DNA from: Pycnopodia helianthoides
Lineage: Eukaryota; Echinodermata; Asteroidea; Forcipulatida; Asteriidae
Assembly (NCBI GenBank): GCA_032158295.1
Contig: CM063248.1
Coordinates: 18,586,787-18,650,786 of the forward strand
DNA length: 64,000 bases
Reading direction: 5' to 3'
Shown: in pieces, positions 24,961 through 37,340 of the stretch
Numbering within the stretch: position 1 is the stretch's first letter
How the letters are laid out: every line of letters starts with the position of its first letter
Notes under the pieces: model-generated
Databases searched by the model: none
Told to the model about the DNA's origin: nothing
The model's input: the letters and a program-made list of their open reading frames with translations, nothing else
Translations under genes and position numbers: made by a program

Positions 24961-26309
24961 TTGGTTTCTTATTGCCTGTGTCTTTTGAATGTTTTTTTTT
25001 CCCATGGAGTTTGGCAATTTCACGGAGTTTGGATTTGAATCTCTCTCAGAAAGCAGCGTTTCTCTTATCAGTCATTGTCAACGACGGAATCAGTGACGAT
25101 AACCAAACACCAAGTCTTTGAAAAACGACATCGACATGTGCATTTATGTTAAATACTCTGGAAGTGACATCGATGAAAGTGACATTATGCACAATGTCAT
25201 TGCTGAGGATTATGACCAAAATGTATGCAATGAAATTGTACTAAGCTTTTAACAGGGGGTTTGGGGAAAGGAATTGGGAAAGTGTGGGATTGACTTATCG
25301 GCCCTTGTGCACATGCAACAAAGAGGATAGAAACTTTGAGCTAGAAATAAACTGATAGGTTTCAAACACGCAATTAACTTTCAATCTGGTGTTTGGTTTC
25401 CAATATTAAACCTGTTCATGTGCATGTATTAAAGGTACTTTTCATATCAGATCCACATCAAGTCAAGATACATGCAGTCGTGTCAATTCAAATTCACTAT
25501 TTGTTTCCATGCCAAATGAAAAAGTCAATCAAACAGAAATACTTAATAAAGTAAATGGAATTATCAACAAGATGTAAGGAGCAGATATGATATTATTCTG
25601 GAGGAGTCTTCTAGAAGTCTCGGGCTTGTGGCAAGGTGCCTCAAGTCCAGTTTTCTTCATAGAAACAGAAACATTTCTCAAGATTAAATGAAATTTGCCC
25701 ACATAATTTTTTTTTAACCCATCAAAAAATAACCAAAAACATGATCGAAATATGATCAATATAGTTGCAGTAACTTTGACTCACATCTACTTGAACCTGC
25801 CAGAATAAATTCCGATGTCAACGTCAAACGTGCCCCAAGATTGACCCCAATAAAAAAGATGTTACTGAATGTGGCCCCTTTGAACTTCTTGGTTTATGTT
25901 ATGGGCCAACCCCCCAGGGTCCTATCCCAGAGGTTTCTTTTCTTTCTTGTACACCATGCAGAATGTTGTCAAGTTGATGATGTATACTGTATACAGTATG
26001 GGAGGTCGGTGGTATTTGATTGATGTATTAGCCATAACCAAGTTAGCAATTACACAGGTGTGCACTGTGCAGTATGTCTACAATCCTGTCCAAAATGTGC
26101 GGCCACCTGCCAATCCACTGCAAATGTTCAAAACTGTTGTGGCTGTATATTGTTTATTTTATAAGAAAGCCAGTACCAGCTAAATATCCATGGCCAAATT
26201 TATAAAATAATTCCAGTGCAGTTTTTTTAATGTGCTTCTCTCCTTGTGAATATCTACTTTGTAGCTTCAACCTAATATTAACTATTTATGTACAATGTTG
26301 AATGTATTG

Positions 26310-26712
26310 CAGGGCTCAATGTTTACACTGGACTGCAGGCCCGAGGCCAGTGATTTTAGTGTTGGGCCAGTAACCTCACAGCCAGACAAGTCCGGCGGTC
26401 TTGTATTTTACAATTCAGTATCTCTGTAAAAATAAAAAAAGTTGTTCAGTTGTTGAGTTTGAGTCTGATAAATATCTTTCAATTCTGCTGAGTATCAAAG
26501 TTGATTTCCCCTTAAGACAAAAGAGACAACTCCTATCTTAGTGTTTGTACAAATAAAAACAGTTCAAAAGTTAAGACTATCTTCTCCTTTTCTTTATGGC
26601 ATTGTTACCCGAATTCTGGTCTAGAAGAAAAGGTGAGCTGCAAGCCCTGCGGTCTTGTAGATTCCCCCTCCCCCCCCAAACAAAATAAATAAATAAATAA
26701 ATTCAAGCCTTG
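26310..26712 (+). mobile_element. hAT-like MITE, CAGGGCTTG family
   Basis: It begins CAGGGCTCAATGTTTACACT and ends AAATTCAAGCCTTG. TATTG occurs just outside both ends. It shares GACAAGTCCGGCGGTCTTGT and GCTGCAAGCCCTGCGGTCTT with the copy at 11976-12305. A C run and an AAAT run lie near the right end. Confidence 0.7.
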
Positions 26713-26999
26713 TATTGTTCAGTTTTAATACTTTATTGATTTATTATCACTTACAATTCGGCCCTTTTGTAGAAGACAAGTAGGTATAAAATCTAAATAA
26801 TACTCACTTTTAAACTGAACAACAAAATGCTTTTAAACTGTGACGGATACAAGAATAATATTGGAGCAACTCAAGATATTTTTGTTTGAGATAACACTTT
26901 TATAAGTACTTTTTTTTCTGAGAGAGAGAATATTTTTTTCATATTTCCAAATCGAATGCCTCTGCTGCCGTGGGCATAATGTCTCATACTAAGTGCAAA

Positions 27000-29463
27000 A
27001 TCAGCATTTTTTTAAATGAAAGAAACGTGTGCACCAAACAGAAGATTATTTAACAAGGCAATGTGGCTGGTGGGCTTGGATTTGTGGCACTAACCGCAGG
27101 GGTTCACACTTAACACAAGCCCGACATAAAATGTCTTGTAAAAAACTACTGCAGGATAGTTAAAAAGCACTTCTTAACTTGCGCGTTCGGCCACTTAAAT
27201 ATCCGCATTGTGAATAATAAAAAAAAGGCGTTTGAATTCTTCTGTTGAGGTCTGTACATGGGTAATAGAGACTGATAAACAGACATTATGTGCTGCAGAA
27301 TGCTACAGAATGAAGCAGGAGGCTGCGCTGTTCTTGAGCTCGGTGTCACTCTTCTTCGCAAAGTATTGTTGATTTGCCCTTTATTTGAGGAAACAGACCT
27401 TGCCTTATGGAAAGCAAAAGCCCAGGCACCTATTTCACCCAATTTGGGACGATTCTTGTCTCAATAGAAACTGTTGAGATGAATATGATATGCTTGTTAC
27501 AGTGCACTTTATTTAGAGTAAGAGTTCTGTGAACTGAGCGGGGAAAAATATTCATGTTTTAAACACCAAATAAATTCATGTATGCATGTTTCTACATTGG
27601 AGCATTTCTACTGAATGTGCGGCCCACATCCACTTTACACAATAAAAGATACCCGAGTTGCTCATCGATCCATCATTGAGTTCTCCTCTCCGCCACCCCT
27701 TGTCATCCTCTCTTTTAGATGGCAGTGTCGTCATCATACGCCTTCCAACCCCCCACCATCCCCCCTCCCCCCTCCCATCCCCATCTTGCATCATATCGCC
27801 TGCCTGGCCTCTAGCCATCCTCTGCATTGATCCGACATCATCCTTAAAGTTAACGGTACACATTCCGTATCGATTAACGGGGTTGGCATGTTGTGCATAA
27901 GCGAAACATCGCTGTTTCCTACGCGACTGCTTTCAACCCCCCCCCCCCCCCCCACACTCCCTGCTTACCTCTCTCTCTCTCTCTCTTATGGTGCTGTTTG
28001 AAGTACTGTTAAATGACAACGTTTTGGTCTGAACTTTGTTATTTGGATTTGCGGTTGATGGCCGGCCGCCAGGAATTGAGGTCATGAGAAATGGATTTTA
28101 GGGCGTTGACTTTGAGTGTTGTGTTCTTTAAAAGGACAGGAACAAAATTCTCCATCGAGGTTTAACACATGACTGATGTTTGCAGAAATTACTCCGTTTC
28201 CTTGGTCCTTCTTCTAAAGGATGACCCCCCCCTCCCTGTTTCTCACACACATTTCCCACAGAAAATATTTTATCTACCTCGAGAAGTAAAAACAAATAAA
28301 GGGACTGTCTTAAGGGAGTTTGAAATAATACTTGATAAAATAAGTGTAACACGTACACTGTAGGTACACTGTATGCTTAGTTTTACTGTGTTGGGTTTGG
28401 AGTTAATGGAGTAAATTCCTTGGGTTCTTTGTAGTCTTATGGGGGAATACACATTATAAATACATTTGTCTATCATTGTCATAGATGATCTCGAGTATTT
28501 CGTCACTGACACCATGAACTGACGCCTTGTGTACAAAAACCAGCTATTTTTGGTTCTCTGTTCTTTACATGTTGATTCAATATTCGTCAAGGCCTACAAT
28601 TTCATAACGTTTCAAAGCTTCAAGAGTTTCACTTATTTAATTACGATAATTATGCATTGCAACCTTTGCACGAAAGTGCCAATTTAAATGTTCACAAGCT
28701 GACCCACATGTTCCATTTGCCGCACTATGCACAAAAGTGAGCAAAAACGTGTTCGCGAACTGACGCAGGAATCCTGGTGTAATTTGACTGTCGTGATTTG
28801 TCAATATTTTTTTCCGTAGCACGTCTCAATTTGATAAATGCCAAATTCCAGCTGTCTTCTTTCACTTGGTTTGCTTCAGAACCACCATAAGTCGTAACAG
28901 AGATTTATTTATGTATATGGTGTTACCGCTTAATAGTTCCTAATGAGTGATTAGTGTCCCATTTTCATAGTTCACAAATATGTGCTGGTACAGGTGAAAC
29001 AGTAAAATTTGCCTCATTAGGCGATCCCTCTTGTACTTTAGTTCTAATTTCAAGTTCAAGAAGTTAAGGAAGTTAGTGTCTACATATGGACGTCATGTAT
29101 TTCATGTATTCTGGGACAAATAGTAAATAAACAAAATTAAAAGTCTGTTCTATATTTCATGGTCTTTTAAGTCATATTCACTGGTACTGTTTTATAACTG
29201 TTGTGGATGGTTTCACAAACAGAAATGCTATTCAGAGTTTCGCTACACCAGTAAAAAACGTAAAATTTATATAACCAAAAAATTTTGCATAACAGTTTGC
29301 ATTAAACTGCTGCTGTACATAAAAGTAGAGCTGCGCTCTATAGGTGATCGAGGCACAAGCCGGTGGCGAGTTCACTAAGTCTGGTTTTCTGCAATTGGTG
29401 CGTATGTAAGTCAAGTTATTAATGTTCATTTTGAACAGGACAGGCAAGTTTAATTGTCCACTA
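27000..29463. other. no supported gene; pyrimidine-rich and unique sequence
   Basis: Pyrimidine-rich DNA at 27660-27810 creates open frames on both strands that are low in complexity. A C run sits at 27935-27953 and a CT run at 27971-27986. Nothing else repeat-like or gene-like could be supported. Confidence 0.5.
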
Positions 29464-29859
29464 CTTAAAGGAACATTACAGAATTGGTTTTTGCTAACAG
29501 AACAGTTGCTGGCAGTGTAAGCACTTTATGTAACCCACCATATACATAAACTGACAAACCTGTAGAAGTTTGAGATCGATCGGCCATCTGGGTCACGAGA
29601 AAATAGTGAAAAGCCGATTACACATTTGCATGAAATCATATAGATTCAACAAATGAATAAAACGCTCACTGAGCGATTAACTCCAATCGTAAAATTAGTT
29701 TATTCATTTCTCATCAAATATGGCATTTCAGACAGAAATATTTCAAGGGATGTTTTCTACTATCATCATTATTAGACCGTGTAAGTTTTATGTAAATCTG
29801 TGATCAAAAAGTATATTTTACAAGTTTTGTTCTTACCAATTCTGTAATGTTCCTTCAAG
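29464..29859. mobile_element. MITE with 25-bp terminal inverted repeats
   Basis: The left end CTTAAAGGAACATTACAGAA (continuing TTGGT) and the right end ACCAATTCTGTAATGTTCCT (continuing TCAAG) are inverted with 24 of 25 bases matching. The 396-bp element has no coding frame and lies only 7 bases from the next element. Confidence 0.85.
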
Positions 29860-29866
29860 GAATGTT

Positions 29867-30390
29867 TAAAGAGGGTCTCCAAGGTCAAATTCAGTTTTGT
29901 TGTGCACTCATTTTCCAAAAGACAGAGTCCTTAAATGCAAGTGGACAAAATATTGCAAGTCTCCAGCCTCACGTTAAAATGGTATGAAATGTCGTTTTAT
30001 TTGATACTCTTTCGGAATGAAATTTGAAACATGACGCCATTGGATGTCATCAACAAATGGGTCTGTACATTCCAAAGAGGAATTTTGGCGTCAGTCAAAA
30101 GGTCAAAAGTAATGCCTTTTTGGATTGAATAGCATCAAAATTCAGGATGAAAGTAAATGAGTTTCTGTACAAAAATGTATAAACCTGTATACTTGAAATG
30201 TGGCGCCGTTGGATGTGCTAGGATGTTGACAAAATTTGCACTGGAAGGTTATCAAATACAATGGCATTTTACACCAATTTAACGCGAGGTTAGCGACTCC
30301 TACGTTTTTTTTCCCACTTTCATTACGGACTCTTTTCTTGTGGAAAATGAGTGTGCATCACAAAACCTAAGTCAACCTTGGAGCCCCTCA
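29867..30390. mobile_element. palindromic 500-bp family C (copy 3)
   Basis: It starts AAAGAGGGTCTCCAAGGTCA and ends CAACCTTGGAGCCCCTCA, which are inverted. The core has TCCAAAGAGGAATTTTGGCG and GACAAAATTTGCACTGGAAG in the same order as copies 1 and 2. Confidence 0.78.
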
Positions 30391-30718
30391 GTTTCCTGTC
30401 ACGCCAGGGTCTTCTGTACAGAAAACTTACCAGTAAGTTAGCCGCAGTATTCAAAATACATGTATCTTTAGAATATTGATCACATACAAATTTACGCTTA
30501 CGCATAAATGTACCGGGTGCTGTACCTGTACTGTCCTGTCACAATGTTTTGTACCATTGAACTTGGACAATTTGGTTTGTATTGTTTTTACAAAGATCTA
30601 CCTAAAAATAAAGTTGATTTTTTTTGTTTTCAATTTTTTTCCCGGTTTCTTCCATTTTCACCAGAAGAAACCTGCAGAGGCTGTTGATGGCTGATGGTTT
30701 CACCCGAGAAATATTTTG

Positions 30719-30898
30719 CAGGCCTGATACTTCAGGGAGGCAACAGAGGCACTTGCCTCCGTTGCCCCTTGGTCATTGCCTTGTTGCCCCTTGAGTGTTC
30801 CAATAGAAGTTAACAACTTCCTCATAGAGGTGCCCTTTACCTCTAGGAGAAAACGCCTTGGTGCCCTTGCCCTTTCAAAAATTGGATCATCAGGCCTT
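30719..30898. mobile_element. short hAT-like MITE, CAGGCCTGAT ends
   Basis: CAGGCCTGAT on the left and ATCAGGCCTT on the right form a short inverted repeat. The inside contains GTTGCCCCTTGG and GGTGCCCTTGCC motifs like the element at 13515-13663. Confidence 0.6.
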
Positions 30899-30899
30899 T

Positions 30900-33550
30900 T
30901 TTGAACCTCCAATTGTACAAGTAGTGGTTTTGTTGAAAGCTTGTCCCAGAGGAGATGTGGAGCATTGACAGTCGGATTACCTTCTTGATGGTTGATTTCA
31001 TTTATGGGCAGAATCCCCCACCCACCTGTTCTTCTGTAAAATGATTACTAAATTAACCCCTCTAAATCCAGGCAATAGTTATCTGCCTGGATGTCGTTCC
31101 AGCTCATTCGTTCACACCCGTCCCAATCTCTACAGTCCAATATCCTCTCTATCAGCACACGGACAACTTCCCTTGAGTAGCTTTTAGAGGTATTATTATA
31201 CAGGAGTGGTAGAGCTGACAAAATGGTCGCCGGACAGTGTTCATGTTTTTTTGTGTGATCAACCATATACCGTCATTTTCCATGAGATGCGTCTCATCTG
31301 ACTTTCAACAGCACGGAAAAACATCGCTGCACCGTTACCCACCAGTGGGCCTTGTGTCGCTTATCTGGTTACGGTGTTTATTCATGCATTATAGCGTGAT
31401 CGCTCTAACGCCACACAATGAACCCTTTGTGGTGATGTACTAACACTTGGTGGCGCCTGGCGGTCTTTTGTATGGGGTCGAAGGTGCTTCATATACGGCA
31501 GTGCGCCTTGTATGTTGAACCTCCAGTATTTTTCTGTGTTTTGGGGGTACTGCGTCTTTTATGACGAGTGCCATATACGCAGGAAATTACGGTACATGAA
31601 ATAAAAAACCTGTACAAAATTTGTGCTTAATCCATTCAAGTGCGAGTCGGGAGAAAATAGTGAAAGGTCGTGCACAATTTTCAGCATGTGAACACATTGT
31701 CCTTAATTTTGGTTGTAACAACGGAAATCACCTGTTGGTTTTTTTTATATATATATAGGTTTTCAGATACAGTTGTCTCGAATATGACTTCATTTCAGAA
31801 TGAAATATATTCCACAGTAAAAAAATGGTTCTTGTGTGAACCTCATAATCAGTAAGCTTTCAGACTAAAACTTTAAAAAAGCTGTTTATCCTTACAAACC
31901 CGGTATAATACCTTTTTTTTTTATTCATACCCTCCATTTTGCTACATTAAAATATATGACTAAGGGATGGGGGGGTGGGCAGGACAGTTTTGTTTCAAAG
32001 GGGTTTTATTTCAAACATGGATTTTTAAATTCTTTATTATTTTTTTTATGTAAAGGAGGGATCCTATGATAGAATTTATTTATTTTGTAACGTCATTTTT
32101 AATTGCTGGTTTACCAATCAACCATATACATTCTTGTAATTTTTGTGCTATTTTTATATCTCCTATCTGTAATTTTTTTGCTATTTTTATATCTCCTATC
32201 TGCAATTATAATAAACTGCAGTTTTATTTGTATTGCATTATGCCACATAATTCGTGCCACATAATTTATGCGGTCAGTTGTTGTTTTTTAATTAAAAAAA
32301 TTAACGACTGAATGAATGAATAGCTAAGTTTTGACATTTGAGAAACCAGTTGTGATTATTATATTAGTTACATGCCGTGCTCTGTTTTGTACAATATATA
32401 TAATGTTTCTTTTGCCTTGCATGTACTGGGTTCAAAAACACTAAATTTTGCATATTTCATAGGATGCCAAATTCATACTAAGTCAATTTTAGAAAATGTG
32501 TATTCTTTTTTTTCAAAAAATAGCCTGACATATCGACCTCAGGCTTAAAATTTTTTTTTAAAAACCCCACACAAACAAGTCTGAAGGAAAGCAATAGTGT
32601 ACTTTTTGTTGTGTTTCTACAAACCCACTTGTCAAAGTCTCAAAGTTTCTGGACTGGATGCTGGGCAAGTCCTTCCCACTCTCTCGCCTTTCAATGCGGT
32701 CTATCCCAAATTAGACTCTTATCCCAGTATTACTACAGAGCCCAATATCTCCAATGGGAGCTTGCCATTGGCTAAATTAATTTGATTGCTTACGTACGAC
32801 CGGGAATATTGTCCAGTGCTTTTGAGTTTATTAATGGCCAAGAGGGGGTTGCCTGGGAGGAGAGGGAGGGGGGGGGGGTAAAAGATGCAGTGTTACCTTG
32901 CCCCTTAAGAAATTTTACCTCACATGAGTAGTTTGTCTGGATTTATTACTGTAACTGGAGGGAGATCAAGGCTCGGTTTTTATTGACCATGTTCGGGAGT
33001 GGACTAGCCCCTGGTGTTTTACACTTTTAAAGGAACAGGATTCTCTTAAATCTGGATATGAAGTTTTGTATTGATGTAGCTGGTTTGAATGTTAGTCTTG
33101 GGCCCACTTTTCTCTTTTCATTATACTTTCTTGTCTCCATTATACCTACTCACTTGTCTCCTGTAAACCTTGATTTTTTTTAGGGAGGTCTTATATAAGT
33201 GCACAACTTAACCTCAGAATTTGCTTTTTGTTGATGTCATGAAAGGGTATTTTCCTTGATAACTTTTGTACTTTCTGATGGATTCAACATCCGTAATGTG
33301 CAGAGCCAATGTGAGGTATTGTATGTAATGTGTCAATGATTAGCTTGCTGAGTACATTTTGGTTGAGAAATCATCAATTTTACATATTGCTGTCTGGCGC
33401 TGATCAATGATCCAGGGGAATGCTGCGGCCTTGATAAATGATCGCATTACATTTTAAAAATATTGCATGTGAACCATCTAATTTAGGAAATGGTCAATTT
33501 AATGATAATGTATATTGCACACAAATTAATGATGTGTGCGTTTTTCTCTT
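30900..33550. other. no supported gene, AT-rich
   Basis: Short open frames occur without splice context. A 29-base segment at 32139-32200 is repeated in tandem (TTTTTATATCTCCTATCTG occurs twice). A G run is at 32869-32878. Confidence 0.5.
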
Positions 33551-34041
33551 GAAGAGGGGCTCCAAGGTCAAATTCAGTTTTGTGATCCACTTATTTTCCA
33601 CTAGATAGAGTAATTTGGTAAAAAAATTAGAGGTCTTTAAAATGCAACAGTTTGATACCCTTAAAGTGCAATTTTTGCCAAAATCCAATCATCCAATTAT
33701 GTCACATTTCAAATATATCATGGTCTGTATATTTTTGCACGGAGAGTTTTTAGTTCATTCCTGACTTTCGATGATAAACAATCAATCAAAACGCCATTGA
33801 GTTTGACTTTTGGCTGCCAAAAATTCCCCCTTTGGAATGTACAGACCCATTTGTTTTTGATGTCCGATGATGTCATGTTTCAAATTTGGCTCTCAAAGAG
33901 TATCAAATAAAATGGCATTTTTCACCAATTTAACGTAAGGTTAGAGACTGGTAATTTGTCCCCCCACTTTCATGGGGACTCTATTAAATGGAAATTGAGT
34001 GCATCACAAAACTTAATTTGACTTTAGAGACCATCTTTAAT
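33551..34041. mobile_element. palindromic 500-bp family C (copy 4), core reversed
   Basis: The ends GAAGAGGGGCTCCAAGGTCA and GACTTTAGAGACCATCTTTA are inverted as in the other copies. The core blocks read in reverse complement relative to copies 1-3, for example CCTTTGGAATGTACAGACCC and TTTGATGTCCGATGATGTCA. Confidence 0.75.
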
Positions 34042-34142
34042 AAAATTACATGCCTGGCATATTTGCTCATCTTCAGTACACTTTTCATCATAGAGACATC
34101 CCTTTTGAATTGGAGCACGTTGGGCCTTCTATATTTTTGAAT

Positions 34143-34318
34143 ATCAAGTAATAAACCACAGGGAAACTGAATGGGTACATTTTAAATAACTTGGGGAACT
34201 GAATAAAGAAAAATTTACCAGAGCGGGATTTGAACCAACGACCTCCGAATTAACGTGCCGGTGCTCTACCAACTGAGCTATCTAGCCATATGTGGGCGGT
34301 CTATCTATTTTGTCAATA
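34143..34318 (-). mobile_element. tRNA-headed SINE, family 1, left arm of an inverted pair
   Basis: The copy is nearly complete and read from the minus strand. Its tail (TCAAGTAATAAACCACAGGG) is at the left, the B box complement GGGATTTGAACC is in the middle, and the head complement CAACTGAGCTATCTAGCC lies near 34270-34288. It faces the next copy head to head. Confidence 0.85.
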
Positions 34319-34346
34319 TCTTTGGCACTCCTAAACAAGTATATAT

Positions 34347-34470
34347 TGAGAAAAAAGGGAGACCGCCCACACAGGGCTAGATAGCTCAGTTGGTAAAGCA
34401 CCAGCACGTTAATCTAGATATCTTTGGTTCAAATCTTACTCTAGTCAATATTTTCTTGTTCAACCCCAAA
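34347..34470 (+). mobile_element. tRNA-headed SINE, family 1, right arm of an inverted pair
   Basis: The leader GGGAGACCGCCCACACAGGG, head GGCTAGATAGCTCAGTTGGT, B-box-like GGTTCAAATCTTACTCTAGT and the start of the tail are present. About 30 bases separate it from the left arm. The tail is shorter than in its partner. Confidence 0.83.
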
Positions 34471-34921
34471 TTTGTCATATTTGAGCTTACTTGCAGATGT
34501 TTTCAAACTGAATAATTTTGATGACCTGTTTCAAAAAAATTCTGAAGATGGGCATCCTGTTTTCAAACTCTAACTAACATACTGAGCTTACGTGCGCATT
34601 CATGTACTTTTTTGTTGTTGTCGCGGTGGTCATTTAAGCGCTGTAGCTGTCAATTTTGGTTGCTATGGCGTGGTAAATTAACTGCAGGAAGTATACTTAA
34701 AGGCTCATCCAAGCAAGCCAAGAGAACAGTCCATTAAGAGCAAGATGCACTGCACGGTTCCACAATGCAATTCTTAATACTTTGAGCCATCCTGTATTAT
34801 GTGATGGATATATGGTTATGCTTCAGTACTGTTGACTGGTCCAATATAACTCGGCCTGGGAAAAAAGGTATACTGACCTACACAGGACTCAGATTTTTGG
34901 GGAAAATCAACAAGACTGCAG

Positions 34922-35887
34922 GTTTTGAGAAAATATACAAGACTACAGGTCTTATTTTGGGGGTTTATTCTTTATCCCCTGTGCAAATTTAACATCTATG
35001 TATTAAACTACAGGTCCTGTGAAAGTACCGACTGCAGGTCTTGTGAAAATCCACAAGACTGCAGGCCTTGTGAAAATTCACAAGACTTCAGGTTGTGTGG
35101 AAATCCACAAGACTGCAGATCTTGTGAAAATCCACAAGACTGCAGATCTTGTGAAAATCCACAAGACTGCAGGTCTCTTGGCTCAAAATGTTTACTAGAC
35201 CAGACCAGAATTAAAATGAGAGAAAAAACACACTAACTGTTTGAATTTGAACAAGCACAAAGAGAATGTTTATCTACCATGTATTATGGCTAAGTATTCT
35301 TCAATAATCTGAAGACTTGAAAGATATTTATCAGACCGAAAATCAACATTTGAACAAAAACACTCATCTAGTCTTGAGTTTACTGGCCCGATGCTGAAAC
35401 CAGTGTTTTGAGAAAATATACAAGACTACAGGTCTTATTTTGGGGGTTTATTCTTTATCCCCTGTGCAAATTTAACATCTATGTATTAAACTACAGGTCC
35501 TGTGAAAGTACCGACTGCAGGTCTTGTGAAAATCCACAAGACTGCAGGCCTTGTGAAAATTCACAAGACTTCAGGTTGTGTGGAAATCCACAAGACTGCA
35601 GATCTTGTGAAAATCCACAAGACTGCAGATCTTGTGAAAATCCACAAGACTGCAGGTCTCTTGGCTCAAAATGTTTACTAGACCAGACCAGAATTAAAAT
35701 GAGAGAAAAAACACACTAACTGTTTGAATTTGAACAAGCACAAAGAGAATGTTTATCTACCATGTATTATGGCTAAGTATTCTTCAATAATCTGAAGACT
35801 TGAAAGATATTTATCAGACCGAAAATCAACATTTGAACAAAAACACTCATCTAGTCTTGAGTTTACTGGCCCGATGCTGAAACCAGT
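34922..35887 (+). repeat. perfect-looking tandem duplication, 2 x 483 bp
   Basis: Positions 34922-35404 and 35405-35887 read identically where compared, including the same 103-codon open frame. The flanks differ outside. The event is either very recent or an assembly artefact. Confidence 0.9.
35028..35177 (+). repeat. 27-bp minisatellite (again at 35511-35660)
   Basis: There are about five and a half units of GACTGCAGGTCTTGTGAAAA plus TCCACAA. Each contains CTTGTG and CACAAG in inverted relation. Since 27 is a multiple of three the frame stays open, giving nine-residue units such as SCENPQDCR. This is a repeat artefact and not evidence of a protein. Confidence 0.85.
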
Positions 35888-37005
35888 GTAAATTTCAAGC
35901 CATGTTACATGTCCGTCACAGAGACTCCCCTCCCCCCTCCAAACTGTTCTAAAAAAATTACAAGTTAGCTCTGTCGCATGCGTGTCAAACATAACCATTC
36001 AAGGTTAAATATTTTAGAAGTACAAATTGCCAAGTTCATCATAGGATCCCATGCAATATTTAAAAAAACCTGGAGGACCTCCTACATTGTGCAATATGAA
36101 TACACACAAACTATTTTTTTAATAGCCTTTACACCTTGCTGATCAAATCCTCATGGTTTATTTATGGCTTAATTCCTTGTCTCCTCTCTCGATGGAAGAG
36201 CATTCTTGAATAATGGATAGACTATTCCTCGGACAAATAAACGAGGTTGCCTCCAGCAACCACATTCCTCATTAGCTTAAATTTGTGTCTTACATATGTG
36301 AAAACAAATCCTCGGTATTAATCTTTATTTTTTAATATAAACCACTGACAAGTTTCCCTCTTTTATCTTTCCCTGAGAAATAAGGGTGAAAAATGCAAAT
36401 AGAAAAGAACAAGAATGTGAAGAGGAAGGAAACAGGACACACTTTTCACAAATTCAAATTGGTTTCTTCCTATACTGTGAGTTATTGGAGATCTTTCGTT
36501 GAAATTTTTGTAGGAGAAATGTAGTATGGATCTTTCAGCATCTAGGTCAGCATTAAAGTATTGTAAAGAAGAGCATTCACCTGTCTGAATGGAAGTCTTT
36601 TTCTTTCAAATTTCCTAATTCTAGATTTGATCTTGATTTCCATGGGAAAGCAAGATGTCATTGCATTGGAGAGTTTTTTTTCCCTTCTCGAACAAATGAA
36701 AGACTTTTACATCCGGGCTGTGTGCAACTTGATCTGGGACGATTGCCGTAAACCATCCTAGATTTTTTTATTAGAGATCCTCCTAGCTTCTGTTGTCGGA
36801 AATTTTGAAATGGAGGGGGGGGGGGGGCGGGGAGGGGGGATGAAGCTGAGCGCATTACGGACAGCTGTAAAAGCAGGTGATGGAAAAGCCTCTGTTATAG
36901 GAAAGGCATCTAGGGTATAGGATGTGTATTGCGCTGGCATTTTCACCAAGGGGTTGTTGACCGTGCTGCCTTTGGATTCGATGCTTTGAAAGCATGCGTC
37001 AGGGA

Positions 37006-37061
37006 ACAAGAAGAAGAAGAAGAAGAAGAAGAAGAAGAAGAAGAAGAAGAAGACGACGACG
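37006..37061. repeat. AAG microsatellite passing into GAC
   Basis: About 13 AAG units are followed by three GAC units. The neighbouring G run at 36814-36838 is also low in complexity. Confidence 0.9.
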
Positions 37062-37340
37062 AAGGAAACAATGTTCCTGAACTTGTTAGTTATGCATGAA
37101 TATCAAAGTGATTAATTTTTTCTAGTCCGATCCTGTACTTTACCAAAAGTCATCTTAAATTTTCCTCTCCTGGTGAAAGCGTCATCACACAAAAACTGGA
37201 TGTTTTGTGAGCAGTTCTTCAGGATGTGTACAGGTGTGCTTGTGCATAGCCGTGTTGATTAATGCAGCTGTTGATTCGTTTTTACATAGTTTGTCAGGGA
37301 TGAAATCTGACTGCCCACCCCTCCTCCCCCTTCCGACAAA

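Larger units (their letters stand above)
34883..35904 (-). mobile_element. hAT-like MITE expanded by a minisatellite and a 483-bp duplication
   Basis: Read from the minus strand, the right boundary (GGCTTGAAATTTACACTGGT) matches the start of the CAGGGCTTG family. The left boundary (CAGGACTCAGATTTTTGGGG, then AAAATCAACAAGACTGCAGG) matches the complement of that family's other end. Family members at 12.0 and 26.3 kb are 330-400 bp; this one is about 1,020 bp because of the internal arrays listed next. Confidence 0.65.

Noticed and set aside
34925..35719. Two identical 103-codon open frames with Cys-rich nine-residue repeats (SCENPQDCR type)
   Set aside because: They are produced by a 27-bp minisatellite inside a hAT-like element and its duplication. 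The frame stays open only because 27 is a multiple of three.
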